NCBI GenBank assembly: GCA_031292575.1
Contig: JARLGX010000011.1
Coordinates: forward strand, 35,835-99,834
Source of the DNA: Paludibacter sp.
Lineage (GTDB): Bacteria; Bacteroidota; Bacteroidia; Bacteroidales; Paludibacteraceae
Length of the DNA: 64,000 nucleotides
Direction of reading: 5' to 3'
Positions 16,574-25,844 of this stretch are shown piece by piece. A program made the position numbers and the translations under genes. Numbering within the stretch: position 1 is the first letter of the stretch; every line of letters starts with the position of its first letter. The notes under the pieces are model-generated. The model searched no databases. It was not told the origin of the DNA and saw nothing but the letters and a program-made list of their open reading frames with translations.

Positions 16574-18712
16574 TTAAGCTAAAACAAAATCCAATTGTTT
16601 TTTGTCCAGATTAGCTTTTGCTACTTTAACCGTTATTTCATCGCCAAGTTGATATTTCTTGTGAAACCTGCGCCCTATCAAACAATAGTTTTTATCATCA
16701 AAAGTGTAGTAATCGTCATCCAAATCACGAATTGGAATCATGCCTTCACACTTATTTTCAATAAGTTCTACATAAATTCCCCATTCGGTAACACCTGAAA
16801 TAACACCATCAAACACTTGTCCCAATCTGTCGGACATGAATTCCACCTGTTTGTATTTTATGGAAGCACGTTCTGCATTCGAGGCCAATTGTTCCATATC
16901 GGAACTATGCTGACAATATTCTTCCCATTCAGCAGCATTCACGCTACGGCCACCGGCTGCATATTTTTCGAGTAGCCGATGTACCATCATATCGGGATAA
17001 CGGCGGATAGGCGAAGTAAAATGCGTATAGAAGTCAAATGCGAGTCCATAGTGACCTAAATTATTTGTAGAATAAATAGCTTTAGCCATGGAACGTATTG
17101 CCAAAGTTTCTATCAGGTTTTGTTCTTTCTTTCCCTGAACTTCGTCCAATAATGCATTGATAGAGCCTGAAACAGCAGCTTGTTTTCCTGTAGTTTTGAG
17201 GTTATACCCAAAGCGTTTAATGAAGACGGCAAATGTGTTTAATTTATCAGGATTTGGAACGTCGTGAATACGGTATACAAATGTTTTTGCTTTTTGTCCT
17301 TTGCCAGGTTTTCCAATATGTGTCGCTACCGTTTTGTTTGCCAATAACATAAACTCCTCAATCATTTTGTTGGCATCTTTTTGTTCTTTGAAAAATACGG
17401 ATGTAGGTTTTCCTTTCTCATCTATTTCGAAGCGGACTTCTACACGATCAAATGCGATGGCACCACTTTCAAAGCGCTTTTCGCGAAGAATTTTTGCCAA
17501 TCTATCGAGTGTAAGTATTTCGTCTTTGTAATCGCCTTCGCCTGTTTCAATAACCGTTTGGGCTTCTTCGTAAGTAAACCGCCGGTTACTGCAAGTAACG
17601 GTTTTTGCAATTTCGTAATGTTGCACTTCAGCTTTATCGTTTATGTGAAATAGTACCGAATAAGTCAACTTATCTTCGTTGGGTCGCAGGGAGCAAATGC
17701 CGTTCGACAAATGTTCAGGAAGCATGGGGATTGTTCTGTCAACAAGATAAATTGATGTTGCACGTTGTTGCCCTTCTTGTTCAATAATACTATCGGGGCG
17801 AACGTAATGTGTTACATCGGCAATATGAACTCCCACTTCCCAAAGTCCGTTATTTAATTTCCGTAATGATAAGGCATCATCAAAATCCTTTGCATCGCGG
17901 GGATCGACTGTAAAGGTGGTCACGTTTCGCATATCAATTCGCTTAGCAACTTCTTCGGGAGTAATTCCTGCATCTATTTTTTCAGCTGCAGCTTCTACAT
18001 CAGCCGGATATTTATAGGGCAACCCAAATTCGGCCAAAATTGCATGCATTTCAGTGTTATTATCTCCTTTATCACCCAGCACATCAATCACTTCACCAAC
18101 AGGATTCTTAGCATTTGGTTCCCAATCAAGTAATTTTACCACAGCTTTTTGCCCAGTTTTCCCGCCATTCAATTTATTTTTTGGAATAAAAATATCGTTG
18201 GTCATGATACGATTATCCAACGTTAAAAAAGCAAAGTTTTCAGAGACATCTAAAATACCTACAAAAGTATCTTGTGCCCGTTTTATAATTTCTACCACTT
18301 CACCTTCGGGCTGCTGACCTTTGCGACTGGCATAAAGAAAGACTTTAACTTTATCGTTTAACAAAGCATGGTTCGTCTTTCGTTCAGGTATAAAAACCAT
18401 TTCGCCACCATCGTCGGGGATAAGAAACGTTTTTACACCCTGACGCTCAATTTTTCCCTCAATATAACCACCTCGCGAATTCACTTTAAATTTGCCCCGT
18501 GAAATTTCCACCAAGAATTCTTCATCCAATAATTCGTATAACAATTGATTGATAAAAATCCGTTGAGATTCGGATTTAATGTCGAGTAAGGTGGATATTT
18601 GTTTGTAATTAAACGTTTTCTCGGGATTTTCATTGAAAATATTAGTAATATTACGAACCAATTCTTTTTTATTAGTGCGTGTACTTTGGCTGGAACGTTT
18701 CTTTTTTGACAT
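16574..18712 (-). CDS. rnr: Ribonuclease R
   Basis: A processive 3'-to-5' exoribonuclease that degrades structured RNA. The product is 712 residues from the ATG at 18712 (MSKKKRSSQS). The frame stays open 26 codons further upstream, but that stretch overlaps the -7 element TATCTTTG (complement of 18777-18784) and is not protein-like. Order of domains: N-terminal winged helix and cold-shock OB domains (about 20-230), the RNB catalytic domain with DPRDAKDFDDA (about 270-280) holding the metal-binding aspartates, and a C-terminal S1 domain (about 630-710). A 99-bp fragment of its 3' end is duplicated 360 bp downstream. Confidence 0.95.
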   Translation of the reverse strand: MSKKKRSSQSTRTNKKELVRNITNIFNENPEKTFNYKQISTLLDIKSESQRIFINQLLYELLDEEFLVEISRGKFKVNSRGGYIEGKIERQGVKTFLIPDDGGEMVFIPERKTNHALLNDKVKVFLYASRKGQQPEGEVVEIIKRAQDTFVGILDVSENFAFLTLDNRIMTNDIFIPKNKLNGGKTGQKAVVKLLDWEPNAKNPVGEVIDVLGDKGDNNTEMHAILAEFGLPYKYPADVEAAAEKIDAGITPEEVAKRIDMRNVTTFTVDPRDAKDFDDALSLRKLNNGLWEVGVHIADVTHYVRPDSIIEQEGQQRATSIYLVDRTIPMLPEHLSNGICSLRPNEDKLTYSVLFHINDKAEVQHYEIAKTVTCSNRRFTYEEAQTVIETGEGDYKDEILTLDRLAKILREKRFESGAIAFDRVEVRFEIDEKGKPTSVFFKEQKDANKMIEEFMLLANKTVATHIGKPGKGQKAKTFVYRIHDVPNPDKLNTFAVFIKRFGYNLKTTGKQAAVSGSINALLDEVQGKKEQNLIETLAIRSMAKAIYSTNNLGHYGLAFDFYTHFTSPIRRYPDMMVHRLLEKYAAGGRSVNAAEWEEYCQHSSDMEQLASNAERASIKYKQVEFMSDRLGQVFDGVISGVTEWGIYVELIENKCEGMIPIRDLDDDYYTFDDKNYCLIGRRFHKKYQLGDEITVKVAKANLDKKQLDFVLA

Positions 18713-18902
18713 GATTCGGTGAATTTGAAAGGTTACTATTTTTAAGAAAAATTTCGACGGGCTGTTACTCCACTTGCAAAGATACAACAAAGTGTTAACA
18801 TGAATAGTTCTTTCATGTTTAATACATTCAATTTTATTAAATATTTAACAAAAGTATATGCTTAATTCCACACAACCATGCGTATGATATTATATTCGAA
18901 TC

Positions 18903-18932
18903 TTGAAAAACGACAAATTATTTGTAATTTCG
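18903..18932 (+). promoter_or_regulatory. Promoter of the diacylglycerol-kinase-like gene
   Basis: TTG at 18903-18905, 19 bp spacer, TAATTTCG at 18925-18932 (one mismatch to TAnnTTTG), 25 bp before the start codon. Confidence 0.6.
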
Positions 18933-18957
18933 CCCATCGAATATCAAAAACCATCCA

Positions 18958-19842
18958 ATGAAAAAGAAAATAGCCTTTATTATCAATCCAATATCAGGAA
19001 CAGGGAAAAAACTGGAACTACCTGTGTTGATACAACAAGAATTGGATGCGAGGTTATTTGAACCTGAAATTATTTTTACTGAATATCGCGGTCATGGAAC
19101 AGAGTTAGCCAAGGAATTTGTTGAAAAAGGTTTTCAGATTGTGGTGGCAGTAGGTGGCGATGGAACCGTAAATGAAATTGGGAAATCACTTATTCATACC
19201 AAAACTTCACTGGGAATTATCCCGATTGGCTCAGGAAACGGTTTAGCCCGTCATTTGGGCATTCCAATGAATACAAAGAAGGCTATACAGCAATTAAATG
19301 CATCCGAATCAATTTTTATGGATTATGGGTTAGTAAATAACCGACCTTTTTTTTGTACTTGTGGAACCGGTTTTGACGCATATGTCAGTACAGAATTTGC
19401 GAAAGGGAAAAAAAGAGGCATAATGAGTTATATAGAAAAGGTAATCACAGGTTATTTTACATACAAATCCCAAAATTATCATTTAAAAGGCGAAGGAATT
19501 GATCTCACTGTAAAAGCGTTTGTACTTACCTTTGCCAATGCCTCTCAATGGGGTAATAACGCTTACATTGCACCTCAGGCAAGTGTTCAGGATGGGAAAA
19601 TAGATATTTCCATAATGAGTAATTTCCCTATTATCGCCATACCAACATTAGCTTTGCAACTTTTTGCAAAAACTATAGACAAAGATTTATTTATGACTAC
19701 TTTACGCTCCGATTCAATTATGCTTATCAGGGATGAATCGGGACCATTCCATTACGATGGTGAACCTTACGTAGAAGGAAAAGAAATTGAGATAAAGACA
19801 ATTGCTGACGGACTGAAAGTTATGGTTAAAAAGCGATATTAA
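18958..19842 (+). CDS. Diacylglycerol/lipid kinase (DagK/YegS family)
   Basis: 294 residues. It has the DAGK catalytic domain with the nucleotide loop VGGDGTVNEIG (about 62-72), the second loop IGSGNGLARHLG (about 92-103) and a C-terminal beta-sandwich ending with the FHYDGEPY motif. Family members phosphorylate diacylglycerol or related lipids at the inner membrane. Which lipid is used cannot be told here; sphingolipid bases are possible in Bacteroidota. It is transcribed alone and converges on the GH28 gene 15 bp away. Confidence 0.88.
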   Translation: MKKKIAFIINPISGTGKKLELPVLIQQELDARLFEPEIIFTEYRGHGTELAKEFVEKGFQIVVAVGGDGTVNEIGKSLIHTKTSLGIIPIGSGNGLARHLGIPMNTKKAIQQLNASESIFMDYGLVNNRPFFCTCGTGFDAYVSTEFAKGKKRGIMSYIEKVITGYFTYKSQNYHLKGEGIDLTVKAFVLTFANASQWGNNAYIAPQASVQDGKIDISIMSNFPIIAIPTLALQLFAKTIDKDLFMTTLRSDSIMLIRDESGPFHYDGEPYVEGKEIEIKTIADGLKVMVKKRY

Positions 19843-19857
19843 ATATTATTAAACTTA

Positions 19858-21240
19858 TCAATACGAATCCAGCTTTATTTCGGAAGTTTCTGCTGGGTTT
19901 ACGGGCATCTTTGTTCCACCAAGTGTTACATCTTCAAAAGTTACATTCTCCACATTTTTCATAATGTATGGAATTTTACAACTTCTCAAAGAAACATTTT
20001 TCAACTGAATATCTTTGAGCGGATGATTTGCCAACCCCACGGCATAAAAACCACAATCACCCGAACTGTCTCCTTTGACGTTTTCAATCAGAAAATTTTG
20101 AAAAAGTGTAGGATAAAAACCACCTCTGCTCCCGTGGTAGTTTGTTTCGAAACGAATTAAAGCTGTCCTCACACTGTCGCATTCCACATTCCTGACCCAT
20201 ATATTGCGGATAAACCCTCCACGATCGGGGTTCGATTTAAAATAAATGCCGCTGAGACAGTTTTTCACTTTCACGTTTTCCATAAAAACATTTTGCACTC
20301 CCGCCGACATTTCACTGCCAATGCACAATCCATTGCATTTTGAATTTAATACACAATTGCGGATTATAATATTTTCGGTCGATTTACCCACTCTCCATCC
20401 ATCCTGATCTCTTCCTGCTTTAATAGCAATGGCATCGTCGCCCACGTTGAAAGTGCAATTTTCAATCAGCACATTCAGGGTGTATTCAGGGTCGCAACCA
20501 TCATTATTCAGGTTATAGCTGTTTATCTCAACCCCACGGACAGTTACATTGTTGCAAAGAACGGGATGGATAACCCAGTATGGCGAATCGACAATACGGA
20601 CATCGCTGAGTAAGATATTATTGCACCCAACAAACTGAATCATGCTGGGAGGAAGATTAGATTCCAATCCAAAATTTCGCTTAGCCACCGGCATCTGATC
20701 TATTCCCATCTGTCGAAGCCTGTTTTGCAACACGGAACCTTGTGGACGCCACGTTGCAAACACCTTTGAAGCACTTCCATTCAATGTTCCTTTCCCTGTA
20801 ATGGCGATATTGGAAACCTGATAGGCATAAACCAGCGGTGAATAGTTGTATAACTGCGTTCCTTCCCAATTTGTAAGTACAAATGGAGTATAATCTTTCG
20901 GGTTAGAACTGAAAATAATCTCAGCACCTTCCTCCAAATGAAGGTTTACGTTACTCTTCAGAATAATGGAACCTGCTACATAATACTTCCCCGAAGGTAC
21001 AATGACAGCTCCGCCATTTTGGTTGCTGCACACAGTAATTGCTTTATTAATGCTGCTGCGTGAATCGGTAACACCGTCATTCAATGCACCATAGTTCGTA
21101 ATATTGAAATTCCGATTCGGGAATGTGGGTGCAACAATGTTTTTTAAAATGTTTTTAAAGTTGACCAATTGTGCTTTCATGGGAGCAAAGATGAACAAAC
21201 CTACAATCGAAACAACAAATATCAAACCTTTTCTATTCAT
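19858..21240 (-). CDS. GH28-family polygalacturonase-like enzyme with altered active site
   Basis: 460 residues with an N-terminal signal peptide (MNRKGLIFVVSIVGLFIFAPMKA) and a right-handed parallel beta-helix. GH28 landmarks by eye: NNDG with D247 and GDDAIAIKAG with D268 and D269, the acid/base aspartates. The position of the usual GHG histidine is C302 in SKCNGLCIGSEMS, and the usual RIK arginine is Y333 in GIYFKSN (the Lys, K335, remains). This fits a Bacteroidota subgroup whose substrate I do not know. It may act on galacturonan side structures rather than plain polygalacturonate. It lies downstream of the pectin methylesterase gene on the same strand, with a terminator between. Confidence 0.85.
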   Translation of the reverse strand: MNRKGLIFVVSIVGLFIFAPMKAQLVNFKNILKNIVAPTFPNRNFNITNYGALNDGVTDSRSSINKAITVCSNQNGGAVIVPSGKYYVAGSIILKSNVNLHLEEGAEIIFSSNPKDYTPFVLTNWEGTQLYNYSPLVYAYQVSNIAITGKGTLNGSASKVFATWRPQGSVLQNRLRQMGIDQMPVAKRNFGLESNLPPSMIQFVGCNNILLSDVRIVDSPYWVIHPVLCNNVTVRGVEINSYNLNNDGCDPEYTLNVLIENCTFNVGDDAIAIKAGRDQDGWRVGKSTENIIIRNCVLNSKCNGLCIGSEMSAGVQNVFMENVKVKNCLSGIYFKSNPDRGGFIRNIWVRNVECDSVRTALIRFETNYHGSRGGFYPTLFQNFLIENVKGDSSGDCGFYAVGLANHPLKDIQLKNVSLRSCKIPYIMKNVENVTFEDVTLGGTKMPVNPAETSEIKLDSY

Positions 21241-21303
21241 TCTGTTTTGTATTATAATTACGATTGCAAATCTACTGATTATTTGTTTGTATAGCGCATA
21301 AAA

Positions 21304-21339
21304 AAAGAAGTTGTACAGGAATTCCTGTACAACTTCTTT
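21304..21339 (-). terminator. Terminator after the pectin methylesterase gene
   Basis: A 36-bp perfect palindrome (arm AAAGAAGTTGTACAGGAA) centred at 21321/21322, 20 bp past the stop codon. It separates the esterase gene from the GH28 gene. Confidence 0.8.
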
Positions 21340-21359
21340 AATAAATTGAAATCGTTATC

Positions 21360-24300
21360 TTATTTGTTTACTTTCGCTATTCTGCTTTGTCCGTTTACAA
21401 TCGTTTTAACAACATAGATTCCACTTGGAATAGCCTCTGCATTTACAGTTGAAGTATTATTTGCAAGAATCAACAAACGTCCATCGGCATTATATACTTT
21501 CACCTGATCAACAACTTCACCAAGTTTGATTATATTATTTACACAATAAATACTATTAGACATACTTGAATTATTCAATCCTGTTGGAACAGAGAACAAT
21601 GCATTAAAAATAGTAGCACCAGTCACAACATAATTGCTACCACTTGTTATCGGTGTAGTATTAGCTGTAAGACCATCAGCTTCCAGCACATAACCACTGG
21701 CTGGAGTAGCTGTTACGGTTAAACTTGCTCCTACTGGAACAATATCGCCACTGTTTACAACTGTAGAACAATTTACAACAGATAGTGCGCCATTAACCGG
21801 AGTTGCAATTGTAGTTGCAAAAAATACATCCGATACTATTGTAGGAGTTGGCAACCAATTATACGAAAATGCAGTATTCGTGTTTTTTGAGAATATATTA
21901 GCTATTGTATAATTCAGTGCTTGTGCATCAGTTAATTGAATTCCTGGATAATTTACATTTGTTGAACGGCTTGTATAAGTTGATCCAGGACCAGAACATT
22001 GATATTCAGCAAAAATAGGAGCCAATCCATCTGTCATATTTGTCCATCCGGCAGCATAAATTGTAGCAGGCTCTACACATTTTATATAAACTGCTTTTGG
22101 ATTATTTTGCCAGGGACGACCAAGATAATAGCCTACCATAGCTGCTCCATTAAAATCAAGTGCACCTGAAGCTAAAGAAGTTAATGTACAGTTCATAAAA
22201 ACATATCCAAATGAGGACGCAGCATCTGTATTTGGTGCACAATTAACACCGCCATTTCTGTTTTCGTATGTAGTACAGCTATCTAATACCATAACTCCAT
22301 TACCAAAGATAAAGTCAACACTTCCTGCGATATAACATTTTCTCATATAGATACGTCCATTGCTGTTTGTGTAATAAGTATCCTGATAACCTAACAATTT
22401 ACAATTATAATATTGTTGACGGTCACCTTTGGTACGTAATGCAACAGCCTGATCGCCACCACTTGAGTAAGTGTTTGTACCTGTATTCTTAATTGTATTC
22501 CGGAAAGTAATGTTCTGTGCGTAGAAATCACTTGCATCAATAGCAACACTATAAGAATTATTAGTACCCAATGTACCACCTCCACTTGGTTTGCCAGCAT
22601 AATCATCAAAAGTAACAATACAAGAATCTACATTTTGACCAATTAAAAAAACATTCGGTTTAGTAGCTGCAAGCAGACATTTTTCATAATACGTTCCATT
22701 TTTCACGTAAATAATCCAACGTCCCGTGTAATTGTCAGGAACCGCATTAAATGCAGTTTGAATAGAACTATAATCGCTGCAACCATCTTTTCCGACAGTT
22801 TTAAATACGTCAGCAGCAACAGCCTGAGTAGTAAAAGTAACTACCGGTCCATAACCAGTACCAGTACTATTTGTTGCAAAGGCAGCAACATAATACGTGG
22901 TAGATGGCAGTAATTGACTTAGAGAACCAGTATATGATCCAATTCCATTGCCGTTTGTACAAATAGAATCGGCAATCGTAGGCACTGCATTTACTGCACT
23001 CCAGCAAATACCACGGACTGTAACTGAAGAACCACCCCAATCTGTAACAGTTCCACCTCCCGAAGCTGTTTTAGCAAGTATGGAGGATATTGCTGTTGTG
23101 GTTAATACAGGAGTGGTAAGAGCCGCCATTGTGCTAAATGAAACAACACTGCCATAACTTGTTCCTGCTGAATTAATCGCATAAGCACATGCATAATAAG
23201 TAGTGCCTGCAATCAGTCCTGTAAGTTGAGTTGTAAAAGAACCCGAACCTGATCCGGTTTGAACTTTTGTATCAGTAATGGTTGGTGTTGTATTTGTTGA
23301 GCTATAAACAATTCCTCTATCTGTAACTGCTGCACCACCGTCTGAAGCAACTGTTCCGCCTGTAGTTGCAAAAGTTGTAGATATACTTGTAATTGCTGCC
23401 GTTGTAATAGTTGGAGGATCGGCAGTAACACCGGTTACTTTACCAAATACAGCGATGCTGTCTAAACCAACCAATTTCCATTGATCGCCTGATAAAGCAA
23501 CTGAATAAGGATACAAGCGAAGGTAAAGGACTTGTCCGCTATTCACAGTTTGACTAAGAGCAGATACAGTTTTGGTAAAAGTAGAATTTACCGTAATATC
23601 ACTTCCCAGCTTAGTGCCTGTCGACAAATCGAATGTTGGACTAGTTGAATAATAAACTGAAACCCGAAGATCATTCGATGCGTAAGCTGCTAATTTCATT
23701 CGAATGCTATCAAGTACCAATGTTCCACCCGATTTTGGAGCAGCTGCAAATTGAATATATCTACCATCTACCGGAGCACTTTCGGCTTGCCATGCTACAC
23801 CTGTATAAACGGATTGAGCTGCTTGACCGCCATAAGTAAGACTTCCATAATTCAACAAACCGCTTCCCAAAGTTGTAGCTCCGCCTGACATCATTGTACC
23901 GGTAGTTATGCTTGAAGTTACGTTTGTTATACAAGGCCAAGTAATTGAAGAAGAAGTAGGTAACGGGTCGGTAGAGCCACCTATAACTACATTTAATAAT
24001 GCAATGTATTTACCACTTGACTCTACTGCAGAATCCCATGCATAAACTCGAACATAAATGGATTGTCCCGGATTTAAAGTGATTCCAAGAGAAGTGAACT
24101 TCACACGTGTTAAGGCTGATGAACTTAAAGCGTAATCAGATCCTAATTGTGTTCCGCCAGCAGCGAAAGTTGAATCAGTTGAATAATAAATTGCTAGTTT
24201 CATAGTATTTGATGAAACAGCACCGATTGACATGGCAATAGAATCGACATTAAAAACACTACCTATTTTAGGTGAAGCTGCAAACCTGACATATAAAGAA

Positions 24301-24572
24301 GTATTTTGGGTTGTTCCTGGCCATACACCGTTGTACTTTATACTTTGTATAGGAACAACAACTGATTTGCCAGAACCATACACTAAATTTGATCCAGGAG
24401 CCAACAATTCGGTAAGTGCACTAACTTGCCCAGAAGTTGTTGCATTTATGTTGTTCGCTGTACCAGTTACACAAGGCCAAACTACCGAGGCCGGTGTTGA
24501 AGCCTGTAATGTTTGAAATGACCATATTGCCCCTAAAAAGAAAGCAATAAAAAGAAGTACACTTTTTTTCAT
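21360..24572 (-). CDS. Multidomain T9SS-secreted pectin methylesterase (CE8)
   Basis: 1070 residues. Order: signal peptide (1-24); two related beta-rich domains of about 175 residues, each opening with WPC (about 30-200 and 207-380); two fibronectin-III-like modules (about 385-485 and 487-587); a CE8 pectinesterase domain (about 590-890); a bacterial-repeat-like beta module (about 930-1000); and a C-terminal type IX secretion sorting domain (from about 1005, with VKVYNADGRLL and SGIYVVKTIVNGQSRIAKVNK-like strands). Catalytic residues are visible in QAVALR, GYQDTYY (Asp near 731), GSVDFIFGNG (nucleophile Asp near 752) and LGRPW. The enzyme removes methyl esters from homogalacturonan outside the cell, preparing it for the neighbouring GH28 enzyme. 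Confidence 0.92.
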   Translation of the reverse strand: MKKSVLLFIAFFLGAIWSFQTLQASTPASVVWPCVTGTANNINATTSGQVSALTELLAPGSNLVYGSGKSVVVPIQSIKYNGVWPGTTQNTSLYVRFAASPKIGSVFNVDSIAMSIGAVSSNTMKLAIYYSTDSTFAAGGTQLGSDYALSSSALTRVKFTSLGITLNPGQSIYVRVYAWDSAVESSGKYIALLNVVIGGSTDPLPTSSSITWPCITNVTSSITTGTMMSGGATTLGSGLLNYGSLTYGGQAAQSVYTGVAWQAESAPVDGRYIQFAAAPKSGGTLVLDSIRMKLAAYASNDLRVSVYYSTSPTFDLSTGTKLGSDITVNSTFTKTVSALSQTVNSGQVLYLRLYPYSVALSGDQWKLVGLDSIAVFGKVTGVTADPPTITTAAITSISTTFATTGGTVASDGGAAVTDRGIVYSSTNTTPTITDTKVQTGSGSGSFTTQLTGLIAGTTYYACAYAINSAGTSYGSVVSFSTMAALTTPVLTTTAISSILAKTASGGGTVTDWGGSSVTVRGICWSAVNAVPTIADSICTNGNGIGSYTGSLSQLLPSTTYYVAAFATNSTGTGYGPVVTFTTQAVAADVFKTVGKDGCSDYSSIQTAFNAVPDNYTGRWIIYVKNGTYYEKCLLAATKPNVFLIGQNVDSCIVTFDDYAGKPSGGGTLGTNNSYSVAIDASDFYAQNITFRNTIKNTGTNTYSSGGDQAVALRTKGDRQQYYNCKLLGYQDTYYTNSNGRIYMRKCYIAGSVDFIFGNGVMVLDSCTTYENRNGGVNCAPNTDAASSFGYVFMNCTLTSLASGALDFNGAAMVGYYLGRPWQNNPKAVYIKCVEPATIYAAGWTNMTDGLAPIFAEYQCSGPGSTYTSRSTNVNYPGIQLTDAQALNYTIANIFSKNTNTAFSYNWLPTPTIVSDVFFATTIATPVNGALSVVNCSTVVNSGDIVPVGASLTVTATPASGYVLEADGLTANTTPITSGSNYVVTGATIFNALFSVPTGLNNSSMSNSIYCVNNIIKLGEVVDQVKVYNADGRLLILANNTSTVNAEAIPSGIYVVKTIVNGQSRIAKVNK

Positions 24573-24680
24573 AATGTATTATATTTAAAAGGGTTATTTA
24601 TTGCTTCCAAAAATAAATAAAAATGCAAATGCCAATGTGCATTTATTCTCTTTTAAAGTGGATAAATCAACGGACATAAA

Positions 24681-24714
24681 AAAAGCATTATTCCATTTAA
24701 GAAATAATGCTTTT
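24681..24714 (-). terminator. Terminator after the DUF4831 gene
   Basis: AAAAGCATTATT / AATAATGCTTTT inverted repeat with a ten-base loop, about 27 bp beyond the stop of the DUF4831 gene. Confidence 0.7.
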
Positions 24715-24740
24715 GAATTTTAATGATATGATTATCAGTG

Positions 24741-25784
24741 CTATTCTACACTAAGTAATCTGCCTGTTTGTGGATCAATATGTATTTTTAAATTTGGCTG
24801 TTTAAATATACTTTCAGGAATTGAAACTATTTTTCCAAATTGAGGAACAAAAAAAGTATTATTATACATTGTATTTATGCCATCGTTAATCGATATTTGA
24901 GTTGAAACCGGCAAAACGTAATAAAGCGAAGTATCACTGTTTTTTAATTTTGAATTGTTTGACGAAGCCAAAGAAACTGATGGAATTATATTGATATAAT
25001 AAGGCACACCACTTAAATCGCTGGAAGAAACAATTCCTTTTAGTTCAGACAAACGAAATAAAATTTCATTTGTCATTGGAGCTGAGGGTGTTATTGCAAT
25101 TGTCTGTGTTTGTATTTCAATAATCTTTTTTCCTACAAAAAGTTCCGTCAGCTTACTTTCCAATTTATTTAAACCATTTAACATCGTTTTAAAAGACTCA
25201 CCATCGGCTGGTAATTTATCAACATCGGCCGTAAGTAAACTAATCCGGCTTTCGCGAATATGGTAAATTTGTTTAGCAACCCCTTCGGCCAATTTAGCCT
25301 CCGAACCTGCCATCATATATTCTTCGCCAAGCGGAAGCAAATCATCACTGCCCACATTATCGGTTACAAGCGTATCACCGTCAGCACTAGTTGAAAGAAC
25401 TTTGGGTCCGTTTACATTAACTCCACACAAAATCCCTTCAGAATTTAAAGTTAAGCTGCAATTTTTTGAATTATTATTAGGTTCGAATGAATATGTTCTA
25501 TTCGGATCTTGAATTGCCGTTTGCTTTACTATAATTCTCTTTAATTTGTAAGTCGTTTTCTCTTCAGTAACAACCTTATTAGTTGCAAGATAACGTTCGG
25601 AATAACGGTAAAATATTCCAGGTTTTTGGGTAACTTTTTCTGTCTGGATTTCAATATTAAACACAGTTTTAGGCAATGAATATACTAATGCAGATTCACC
25701 ATCTGAAACAGAAGATTGAGCTTGTACATTGTTAGCCATCAGGCTACTTACAAGTACTATTGATATAAAAATTAGTTTTTTCAT
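24741..25784 (-). CDS. DUF4831-family exported protein
   Basis: 347 residues from the ATG at 25784; an in-frame GTG six codons upstream is less likely. The signal peptide ends after VQAQ. The region SALVYSLPKTVFNIEIQTEKV and the LLTADVDKLPADGESFKTML segment are typical of DUF4831, a Bacteroidota family of unknown function, probably in the periplasm or outer membrane. The gene sits 60 bp downstream of topA and may share its transcript. A terminator follows. Confidence 0.75.
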   Translation of the reverse strand: MKKLIFISIVLVSSLMANNVQAQSSVSDGESALVYSLPKTVFNIEIQTEKVTQKPGIFYRYSERYLATNKVVTEEKTTYKLKRIIVKQTAIQDPNRTYSFEPNNNSKNCSLTLNSEGILCGVNVNGPKVLSTSADGDTLVTDNVGSDDLLPLGEEYMMAGSEAKLAEGVAKQIYHIRESRISLLTADVDKLPADGESFKTMLNGLNKLESKLTELFVGKKIIEIQTQTIAITPSAPMTNEILFRLSELKGIVSSSDLSGVPYYINIIPSVSLASSNNSKLKNSDTSLYYVLPVSTQISINDGINTMYNNTFFVPQFGKIVSIPESIFKQPNLKIHIDPQTGRLLSVE

Positions 25785-25844
25785 CTTATTTTTTGTAAAC
25801 ACGTCAACAACAAAAAGGAGTTAAAATAAACTATAGTACAACTT

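Noticed and set aside
18713..18790. 26-codon N-terminal extension of RNase R
   Set aside because: The extension covers the -7 element, and the protein after the internal ATG already matches the normal RNase R start.
22391..23431. Repeat-rich Gln/Leu frames antisense or out of frame in the esterase gene
   Set aside because: They mirror the Thr/Ser-rich modules of the esterase read in the wrong frame.
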